From Paractinoplanes durhamensis (lineage in GTDB: Bacteria; Actinomycetota; Actinomycetes; Mycobacteriales; Micromonosporaceae), in contig NZ_BOML01000064.1 of assembly GCF_016862175.1 (NCBI RefSeq), forward strand, positions 55,269-119,268: a stretch of DNA of 64,000 bases, read 5' to 3'. Both the position numbers and the translations under genes were made by a program. Below the pieces are notes generated by a model. That model was given only the letters and a program-made list of their open reading frames with translations, had not been told where the DNA came from and searched no databases. Every line of letters begins with the position of its first letter. Positions within the stretch are counted from its first letter, which is position 1. Below are positions 58,268-64,000 of the stretch, piece after piece.

Positions 58268-60850
58268 CTAGAACGGCGCGACCGTGAAGACCGAAGAGCT
58301 GGACAGAACGCTCTGCGCGTAGGTGGCGTCGCTGCTGTTCGCGTCCACGGCGCCGTTGCTGACGTAGGTCAGGTTGTACGCGCCGTCGGGCACGGGCGAT
58401 CCCCAGACCGAGGCCGTCAGAGTGCCCGTGCCGCTGGCCGTTCCGCCGGTAACCGTGGCGGCACCGCCACCGGCCGCGACGGTCGCGATCGTCACGCCGG
58501 TGAGGTTGGCGTTGGTGATCGGCCGGCCGATGTCAGCCTGGGTGAACGACCCGGGCGGCGCGGTGATGTTGGCGCTGGCGTTGGTGGTCGCCACGAGCGG
58601 CACCGAACGCAGCGGCGCCCCGATGACGACGTTGGCGACCGTGCCGAGAGCGGCACGCGAGATACTAGCGGTCGACGCGGCGCCCGTGGTCACGTCCGTG
58701 ATGACCGTTCCCTCGGCGATGTTGTCGCCGCTGACCTGGCGGCCGACGTCGGCGAAGGTGAAGACGGAGCCCGACGCCGAGGTGAGGACGCGGTCGCCGA
58801 CGGCAGCGGTGGCGTTGCCACCGCTACGCGACGCTGCGTGCGCCACTGCCGTGCCGGCCGGGTCCAGCCGCTGGGTCAGGTCGAGCGTGCAGACCAGGTT
58901 GTTGTCGTCGATGACCAGGACAGTCGCGCACTCCTGGATCGGGCCGTTGACCTTGTTGCCCGAAGCCACGACGGAGCGCGCGTTGTACTCGCCGCGGACC
59001 AGGTAGATGTGCGCGTCGCCCGTGTTCGTCCCGAAGTTCGCGGCCGCGAAGTTCGAACCCTGCACGGCCACGTCGCCCTTGCGGGTGTTCGGCGCCGAGT
59101 TCGGGTTCACCCGGACGGTGTTGAGGAACGAGAACGCGTTGGGCAGGGTCTTCGTTCCGGCGTTGGTGGAGACCACCAGCGGAAGACCGGTGCCCGGCGC
59201 GTGCATCGGGGTGATCGCCGTGAAGGTGGTGGAGCTGACCGGCATGACCGCCAGCGGCGAACCGCCGATGGTGGCCGTGATCGAGCCGGGCGTGGTCGGG
59301 AAGCCGGTACCGGTCACGACGATCTCGTCACCGCCAAGCGCGGAACCCGCCACCGGGCCCACCGCGATCAGCGTATGCACCGTCGTCGAGCTGTAGGTGG
59401 TGGCGCCGACCAGGGTGCTGGCCGAGGTGTCGGAGCCGTTGTACATGCACACCTGGTAAGGAGTCGGCGTGCCGAGGCGCAGCGGCAGTGCCGGCACCAC
59501 GACGGCGAGCTGCTTGTTGCCCAGCACGCGGATGTTCGCGCCGCTTGCCTGCACGACCTCAGGGACGCCGGTGCCGGCGTTGTAGGTCGAGGTGGCGGGG
59601 TAGAGCGTCGGGCAGGTCGTCGCGGTGGTGAAGGCGACACCCGGGGCCGCGACGCCGAGCAGGAAGTTGCCGGTCGACGAGGCGGTGATGGCGCCCGGGG
59701 AACTGCCGTTGCTCGAGCCGATCACGCTGCTGAGGTTGATCGGCGGCAGCATGACGGCGTACGGCGTGGCGCTGGCGCCGGTCAGCGTGTCGGTCGAGCC
59801 GGTGCCGGCATAGAAGCAGATGTTGTAGTTCGTGATCTGGCCGGTTGCCAGGACGCCGGCGCCGATGGTACCGCTGACCACGCTGCTCGAGGTCTTGGTG
59901 ACGTTGGTCGCGGCCCGGTTGCCCGGAGAGCCGTAGGTCGTCGGGCACGGCGTCGCCGAGAACACGATGCCGGGGGTCGCCGAGAACGGCGTGCTGCCGG
60001 CGGGCGCATTAAACGTGAGCATGCTACCGCCGCCGGGGCCGCCGCTCATCGAGCTGGACGCGATCGCCGGGGTGAGAACGAACGCCTGCGGCGCGTCGGT
60101 CAGCGCGGTGCTCGTGGCAAGCGTGCCGGCGTAGAAGCACGTCTGGTACGTCCGGGCCAGACCGCTGCTGAGCGTCAGGGTGGTCGGCACCGTGAAGTTC
60201 ACCGTGCTGTCGTCCACCTTGGTGATGTTGGTGGCAGCGCCGGTCGTCTGACCGGTGACGGTGGTGGCGTAGTTGGTGGGGCAGGTCGAGTTGGTGGTCA
60301 GGATGATGCCCGGCGTCGCGGTCGCGAACGGCGTGCCCGGCTGCTTGAGGGTGACGACCGTGCCGGCCGGACCGCCGGCGGCCGACAGCGTCGGGTTCAC
60401 CGTGAACGCCGGCGTGCCCGCGTCGATCACCGTAGCGCCGCCGCTGGTGGTTCCGGCATACACGCATGCGTAAATCGTCTTAGTTACGCCGGAGGAAAGG
60501 CCGAGCAGAGCACTCGTCGGGACCGTGAAGGTCGCCGTGGCGTCGCCGGTCTCGGTGACGCTTCCGGCGGCGAAGATCGTTGTCCCGTTGGCGGTTGCCG
60601 GGTTGGTGGCGCAGCTGCCGTTTGTCGACTGGAGCGTGATGTAGGGGTTCGCGGTGGTCGCGAACGGCGTACCCGAAGCGGCCGTGACGGTGACGGTCGT
60701 TCCCGGGACCCCGCTGGTGGGGCTGAGTGTGGGCGGCGCTGCATAAGCCGCGATCGGGGTGACGAGGATGGCGGCCACGCCGACTGCCCCACCGAGAAGC
60801 CCGGCGCCGGTCAACCGGGCTCGTGAGGTGGTGGATCTGGACATGCGCAT
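58268..60850 (-). CDS. Secreted Cys-paired module / TIG-domain surface protein, long paralog
   Basis: 860 residues from ATG 60850, set by AGGAGG. Signal peptide (...VAAILVTPIAAYA). Four Cys-paired modules follow (GSCATNP...YACVYAG; STCPTNY...TCFYAG; TPCPTTY...ICFYAG; TTCPTLY...VCMYNG), then a TIG domain and a C-terminal domain homologous to the short paralog (DAHIYLVRGEYNA, ECATVLVIDDNNLVCTLDLT, SSVFTVAPF). That C-terminal domain carries an insertion of ~130 residues with two copies of an F-x-x-A-D-x-G-R...GT-x-I-x-x-V repeat (FTFADVGRQVSGDNIAEGTV; FTQADIGRPITNANLTGVTI), a pattern seen in phage tail and adhesin proteins. Confidence 0.85.
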   Translation of the reverse strand: MRMSRSTTSRARLTGAGLLGGAVGVAAILVTPIAAYAAPPTLSPTSGVPGTTVTVTAASGTPFATTANPYITLQSTNGSCATNPATANGTTIFAAGSVTETGDATATFTVPTSALLGLSSGVTKTIYACVYAGTTSGGATVIDAGTPAFTVNPTLSAAGGPAGTVVTLKQPGTPFATATPGIILTTNSTCPTNYATTVTGQTTGAATNITKVDDSTVNFTVPTTLTLSSGLARTYQTCFYAGTLATSTALTDAPQAFVLTPAIASSSMSGGPGGGSMLTFNAPAGSTPFSATPGIVFSATPCPTTYGSPGNRAATNVTKTSSSVVSGTIGAGVLATGQITNYNICFYAGTGSTDTLTGASATPYAVMLPPINLSSVIGSSNGSSPGAITASSTGNFLLGVAAPGVAFTTATTCPTLYPATSTYNAGTGVPEVVQASGANIRVLGNKQLAVVVPALPLRLGTPTPYQVCMYNGSDTSASTLVGATTYSSTTVHTLIAVGPVAGSALGGDEIVVTGTGFPTTPGSITATIGGSPLAVMPVSSTTFTAITPMHAPGTGLPLVVSTNAGTKTLPNAFSFLNTVRVNPNSAPNTRKGDVAVQGSNFAAANFGTNTGDAHIYLVRGEYNARSVVASGNKVNGPIQECATVLVIDDNNLVCTLDLTQRLDPAGTAVAHAASRSGGNATAAVGDRVLTSASGSVFTFADVGRQVSGDNIAEGTVITDVTTGAASTASISRAALGTVANVVIGAPLRSVPLVATTNASANITAPPGSFTQADIGRPITNANLTGVTIATVAAGGGAATVTGGTASGTGTLTASVWGSPVPDGAYNLTYVSNGAVDANSSDATYAQSVLSSSSVFTVAPF

Positions 60851-60945
60851 ACGAGGTCCTCCTACGGTCCTGCGGGACCGCGTCATTGGATTGGTGGGCC
60901 CGGCGTGCGGTGAACCGTCGCGGGCCGTCTCGCCGGAAGCGTAAC
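60851..60945 (-). promoter_or_regulatory. Structured leader of the long TIG-repeat gene
   Basis: On the minus strand: GTTACGCTTCCGG, GCGAGACGGCCCGC with a GGGCC partner, CACCAATCC, then hairpin GGTCC-CGCA-GGACC and GTAGGAGGACCTCG. Relative to the short paralog's leader, a T-A pair in the last hairpin has become C-G on both sides, a covariation. TTGATAGCAAA (60959-60969) is the shared promoter-side block. Confidence 0.6.
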
Positions 60946-61231
60946 TATTCGTGGTTGCTTGATAGCAAAGAGTCACGGATATCGCTAAATGTCGCGTGAT
61001 TTTTGGGTGGTCGCGGCGAGGGCCGCGAGGGGCCGCGGAGGTTTCCCGGACCGATAGATGCATGCTGCAGCAACTGGTGATCTTGGGTGGGCCAGCGCGG
61101 GAATGGAAAGGGGTGCCTTACCTAAGAATGGGAAAAGTCTGTTGTTGTTTGGCTCGGGGTGGTTAGGGGAATGGTGATCATTGGCTTATGCTCGCGGTGA
61201 GACCGTGAATAAGACTTGAGATGAGGCCGCT
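60946..61231. other. Intergenic region with inverted 11-mer copy at 61115-61125
   Basis: No gene is supported here. GCCTTACCTAA (61115-61125; TTAGGTAAGGC on the minus strand) is the exact inverse of a copy at 61603-61613, and it resembles half of the DtxR/IdeR iron-box consensus. A 4-codon frame (61221-61235) overlaps the next start by ATGA, but GAGG inside it is more simply the ribosome site. Confidence 0.5.
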
Positions 61232-61522
61232 ATGACGCAGATGCTGGAAATGCCGCGGGTGCAGGGCTGTTCGGTTACCGCGTGCGGTTACAACCACGAT
61301 GGGTGTACCGCGTTCGCGATCACCATCGGCAGCCGTAACTCGGAGTGCAACACGTTCGTCGACAGCGCCGACAAGGGTGGCATGGGGAAGGCGTTGGCGC
61401 AGGTCGGGGCGTGTCAGCGAACCGCGTGCGTGCACAACACCGACCTTGAGTGCCACGCGCCGGCGATCGTTGTGGGTGAGTCGGGGGACACCGCCGACTG
61501 CCTGACCTTCGAGGCAAAGTAA
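61232..61522 (+). CDS. DUF1540-type small Cys-rich protein
   Basis: 96 residues with two copies of a Cys module: VQGCSVTACGYNHDGCTAFAITIG...SECNTF and VGACQRTACVHNTDLECHAPAIVVG...ADCLTF. Each supplies four Cys plus a His, as in DUF1540 proteins, which probably bind zinc or another metal. Cytoplasmic, function unknown. The gene ends at a very strong terminator and is flanked on both sides by inverted copies of TTAGGTAAGGC. Confidence 0.88.
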   Translation: MTQMLEMPRVQGCSVTACGYNHDGCTAFAITIGSRNSECNTFVDSADKGGMGKALAQVGACQRTACVHNTDLECHAPAIVVGESGDTADCLTFEAK

Positions 61523-61537
61523 GCCTTTCCTGATTTT

Positions 61538-61574
61538 CGCGCTCGCCGTCTCTTTCGTGGAGACGGCGAGCGCG
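61538..61574 (+). terminator. Terminator of the DUF1540 gene
   Basis: CGCGCTCGCCGTCTC (61538-61552) and GAGACGGCGAGCGCG (61560-61574) form a perfect 15-bp stem with a 7-base loop, followed by TTTCTTT: the most textbook-like terminator in the window. Confidence 0.92.
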
Positions 61575-61602
61575 TTTCTTTGGTGTTTCCCGGACCCGTT
61601 AA

Positions 61603-61613
61603 TTAGGTAAGGC
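61603..61613 (+). promoter_or_regulatory. TTAGGTAAGGC element, possible iron-box half site
   Basis: Exact inverse copy of the element at 61115-61125. With the next bases (TTAGGTAAGGCTTCCTATT) it matches 12 of 19 positions of the DtxR/IdeR consensus TTAGGTTAGGCTAACCTAA. It precedes the membrane protein-multicopper oxidase operon by ~240 bases. The ~230 bases between it and that operon hold no gene I can support. Confidence 0.4.
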
Positions 61614-61849
61614 TTCCTATTCGGTGATGAGTTTTTGTCGAGCAGGGCGGGGCTGCCTCGGCTGCGGGTGGGGGAGTTGGCACGCGTACCCCTTGAAGGT
61701 TTGCCGGGTTTCTGCTCTGGGTCTGGGGCTGTCGGCAGGCACCCGCAGGAGGTCGACACTGAGCGTTTCCTGAGGGGCCTTGCGCGTCTTGTCGTACCCG
61801 AGGGGCAAGATGTAGCCACTGAGAATCAGGCGACCTGAGGGGGAGCGTC

Positions 61850-62278
61850 GTGCGCGCTGTGTATCGGATCCTCGCCATGTTGATCGCGGTGGGTGTGGTG
61901 GTGCAGACCTGTGCCATCGCCTACGCGCTGTTCGACATCCTGCACAAGACCGACGACGGTCAGGTCTTCACCAAGGACAGCGACAACGCCGGCATCGCCC
62001 TGCACGCGGTGGTGGGCGAGATGGTCGTGCCGCTGCTCTGCCTGCTCCTGCTGATCGTGTCGTTCTTCGCCGGCATCCCGGGCGGGGTGAAGTGGGCGGC
62101 GATCACGTTCGGCGTGCTGGTGCTGCAGATCGTGCTGGCCTATGCGAGCTTCCCGGTGCCGGTTCTCGGGGTGCTGCACGCGATCAACGCGTTCGCCCTG
62201 GCCGCGGTCGCCTCACTTGCCATGCGCCAGGCGCGCCTGGCCGGCTCTCCTCCGGCGAGTACGCCCGTCGCGGCCTGA
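61850..62278 (+). CDS. Four-helix membrane protein (DUF6220-like)
   Basis: 142 residues from GTG 61850 with GGGGGAG upstream. Four membrane helices (ILAMLIAVGVVVQTCAIAYALF, VPLLCLLLLIVSFFAG, AITFGVLVLQIVLAYASF, ALAAVASLAMRQ) and one conserved His-containing stretch (GIALHAVVGEMVV; VLHAINAFAL), a pattern seen in heme- or copper-related membrane proteins. It lies 3 bases before the multicopper oxidase gene, so the two act together. Confidence 0.8.
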   Translation: MRAVYRILAMLIAVGVVVQTCAIAYALFDILHKTDDGQVFTKDSDNAGIALHAVVGEMVVPLLCLLLLIVSFFAGIPGGVKWAAITFGVLVLQIVLAYASFPVPVLGVLHAINAFALAAVASLAMRQARLAGSPPASTPVAA

Positions 62279-62281
62279 GCC

Positions 62282-63703
62282 GTGCGTCGGTCACTCAAGG
62301 TCGGCATCGCCGTGGCCGCGGCGGTGGCGATCCTCGGACCGCTGGGCTTCTTCTGGCAGCAGAGCCTCATTCCGGGTACGTACGACATGGCCACCATGGG
62401 CTACGCCGACTTCGGTGGCGGGGCGGCCGTGGGCCATGCGCACGGCACCGGTGGGCTCAGCGTCGACACCCTGACCGGGCCGACCTCGGGGAAGGCCGAC
62501 GTCGCCGTCACGTTGACCGCGCGCAAGGAGACCAACGGGCGGTACACGCTGAACGGCACCTCGCCCGGGCCGGAGATCCGCGCCGTGAAGGGCCAGCTCG
62601 TCGAGGTCACGCTGGTCAACGACAACGTCGGTGAGGGGGTGACCCTGCACTGGCACGGCGTCGACGTGCCGAATGGGGAGGACGGGGTCGCCGGGGTCAC
62701 CCAGGACGCGGTGCGGCCGGGGAAGAGCTTCGTCTACCGGTTCACGGTGCAGGATGCGGGCACCTACTGGTACCACTCCCATCAGGTCGGGCATGAGCAA
62801 GTGCGGCAGGGGCTGTTCGGCGCGCTGATCGTGAGCGAACCGGTGTTCGCCGAGGGGTTCGACCAGGTCGTCCAGGTGCACACGTTCGACGGGCGGCGGA
62901 CGATCAACGGGGTGGCCGGGGTTTCGGCGCTGACCGCCCGGCCTTCTCAGGTCGTGCGGGCGCGCGTGATCAATACCGATGCCGGGCCGTTGCGGGCGTG
63001 GGTTTCCGGCGCGGCCTATCGGGTTGTCGCGATCGACGGCCGTTCGCTCAGCGGGCCGACCGACATTACTGGCAAATCGGTAATTGTCACGGCGGGTGGC
63101 CGGATCGATCTGACATTCGAGATGCCGGCTGATGGGGTGGCCCGGGTCGACGTCGGCGCGGGGGCCGCGCTGGTCGCCGGTGGGGCGGCCGCGGGGGCCG
63201 ACCCGGGTGGCGTCGTCGACTTCCTCACCTACGGCAGTTCAGCCGAGCTGGGCTTCGACCCGGCCAAGGCGACCCGCAACTTCGACTATCGGATCGGGCG
63301 GCGGGCCGGCTTCCTGAACGGCAAGCCGGGCTACTGGTGGTCGATCAACGGGCACCTCTTCCCGGACGTACCGATGTTCATGGTCGCGACCGGCGACATC
63401 GTGCGGATGACGATCAGCAACACCAGCGGCGAGGTGCACCCGATGCACCTGCACGGGCACCATGCGGTCGTGCTGAGCCGCAACGGGGTGGCCGCCACCG
63501 GCAGCCCGTGGTGGTTCGACTCGCTCGACGTGGGAGACGGCGAGACGTACGAGATCGCCTTCGTCGCCGACAACCCCGGCATCTGGGTCGACCACTGCCA
63601 CAACCTGCAGCACGCCGTCGACGGACTGCTGGCCCACCTCGCCTATACCAACGTGACCACGCCGTTCCGGGTGGGCGGCAAGGCCGGCAACAACCCGGAG
63701 TAG
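62282..63703 (+). CDS. Exported multicopper oxidase (laccase-like)
   Basis: 473 residues from GTG 62282. An N-terminal anchor/signal helix (VGIAVAAAVAILGPLGFFW) is followed by cupredoxin domains. All copper motifs are present: LHWHGVD, TYWYHSHQVGHE, HPMHLHGHHAV and DHCHNLQHAVDGLL. In the last one the T1-copper axial position is Leu rather than Met, the pattern of higher-potential laccases. It oxidises phenols, Mn(II), Fe(II) or Cu(I) outside the cell using O2. Operon with the preceding membrane protein. Confidence 0.93.
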   Translation: MRRSLKVGIAVAAAVAILGPLGFFWQQSLIPGTYDMATMGYADFGGGAAVGHAHGTGGLSVDTLTGPTSGKADVAVTLTARKETNGRYTLNGTSPGPEIRAVKGQLVEVTLVNDNVGEGVTLHWHGVDVPNGEDGVAGVTQDAVRPGKSFVYRFTVQDAGTYWYHSHQVGHEQVRQGLFGALIVSEPVFAEGFDQVVQVHTFDGRRTINGVAGVSALTARPSQVVRARVINTDAGPLRAWVSGAAYRVVAIDGRSLSGPTDITGKSVIVTAGGRIDLTFEMPADGVARVDVGAGAALVAGGAAAGADPGGVVDFLTYGSSAELGFDPAKATRNFDYRIGRRAGFLNGKPGYWWSINGHLFPDVPMFMVATGDIVRMTISNTSGEVHPMHLHGHHAVVLSRNGVAATGSPWWFDSLDVGDGETYEIAFVADNPGIWVDHCHNLQHAVDGLLAHLAYTNVTTPFRVGGKAGNNPE

Positions 63704-63777
63704 TGCTCGGCGGTTTCCGCCCCGCCCATTCCGTGTGCGTCCGCTGGTTCGGCGTGCCTCCGCTCGTTCCGCGCCGC

Positions 63778-63824
63778 GATCTTGTTGAGTTTGGGGCCGC
63801 GGCGGGCGGCAATTCGACAAGATC
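63778..63824. repeat. Palindromic intergenic repeat, copy 1
   Basis: GATCTTGTTGAGTTTGGGGC at the left and TCGACAAGATC at the right give 8-10 bp terminal arms (GATCTTGT/ACAAGATC) around a GC-rich middle, ~47 bases in all. Structure is like a REP element or small MITE. Confidence 0.8.
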
Positions 63825-63860
63825 GGGCACGGTGTGTGGGCGGCGGATGCTCCGCTCGGC

Positions 63861-63907
63861 GATCTTGTTGAGTTTCGGGCCGCAGCTGGCGAGAAGTCGA
63901 CAAGATC
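63861..63907. repeat. Palindromic intergenic repeat, copy 2
   Basis: Same length and arms as copy 1 (GATCTTGTTGAGTTTCGGGC ... TCGACAAGATC), in the same orientation, 83 bases on. Differences are confined mostly to the centre, which supports selection on the arms or recent duplication. Confidence 0.8.
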
Positions 63908-63909
63908 GC

Positions 63910-64000
63910 AAGCCGGGCCGGGCCGCGCCGCGCCGCGCCGGGCCGGGCCGGGCCGCGCCGCGCCGCGCCGGGCCGGGCCGCGCCGCGCCGCGCCGCGCCG
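63910..64000. repeat. GC-only low-complexity tract at the window edge
   Basis: Irregular tandem GCCGGGCC/GCGCCGCGCC units with virtually no A or T run to the end of the window. It begins directly after the second palindromic repeat. Its true length lies outside the window. Confidence 0.8.

Noticed and set aside
58047..60945. c-di-GMP (GEMM) or ydaO-type riboswitch in the TIG-gene leaders
   Set aside because: None of the conserved sequence blocks of those classes could be found; the leaders look like a separate element.
61635..61838. 67-codon frame between the DUF1540 and membrane protein genes
   Set aside because: TTG start, no ribosome site, no recognisable domain; cannot be supported.
1..64000. 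tRNA, rRNA, prophage or transposon
   Set aside because: No cloverleaf, rRNA stretch, integrase, transposase or terminal inverted repeats of an IS were recognised by eye; a tRNAscan or ISfinder search could still reveal some.

Overview
The window is chromosomal DNA of a high-GC actinobacterium. Very high G+C, frequent GTG starts, ATGA-coupled genes, apparently leaderless transcripts with TANNNT-type -10 boxes, and a set of secreted polysaccharide-degrading enzymes all point to a filamentous actinomycete. The gene set best suggests Micromonosporaceae, for example Actinoplanes, but the genus is an inference. No rRNA, tRNA, CRISPR array, integrase or transposase was recognised.

Regions. 1-1.25 kb: 3' end of an RHS/YD-repeat polymorphic toxin and a candidate immunity gene. 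1.3-12.6 kb: MFS exporter, a giant Ser/Thr kinase-ATPase-GAF-diguanylate cyclase fusion, a NarL-type two-component pair, a TMEM175-type channel, and a TetR-thioesterase pair with a likely operator. 12.7-15.9 kb: a secreted Pro/Glu repeat protein, a cluster of three unrelated gene remnants, and an ECF sigma factor with a SnoaL tail divergent from a free SnoaL protein. 15.9-24.1 kb: CocE-type hydrolase, catalase, a TIR-beta-propeller protein with a lipoprotein partner, and a SigE-family sigma factor with a membrane partner. 24.2-33.6 kb: thrS, a secreted PNGase-A-like amidase, pnuC, corA, two ABC ATPases without permeases, a PRPP synthase, an LPMO and an orphan CebR-like box. 33.9-42.3 kb: sirtuin-GNAT pair, phosphoesterase, hybrid histidine kinase, DUF998 protein, Ser/Thr kinase, and a stand-alone divergent EF-Tu gene with a strongly structured leader. 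42.4-53.4 kb: GH16 and GH30 glycosidases, a broken S9 peptidase, a PRMT-like methyltransferase, a GDSL lipase, a short HelD-like helicase, and a molybdoenzyme-reductase-DUF6510 operon. 53.5-61 kb: a tandem array of three unrecognised single-pass membrane proteins, each with a conserved hairpin leader, then two large secreted Cys-paired/TIG-repeat proteins that share another structured leader. 61-64 kb: a DUF1540 protein flanked by inverted copies of an 11-mer, a membrane protein with a multicopper oxidase, and palindromic intergenic repeats running into a GC-only tract.

The best candidates for undescribed biology are the three-paralog array (53.5-56.1 kb) with its leader RNA, the pseudoknot-like leader of the EF-Tu paralog (40986-41046), and the covarying leader hairpins of the two TIG-repeat genes. 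All functional statements come from motif reading by eye; no database search was run.
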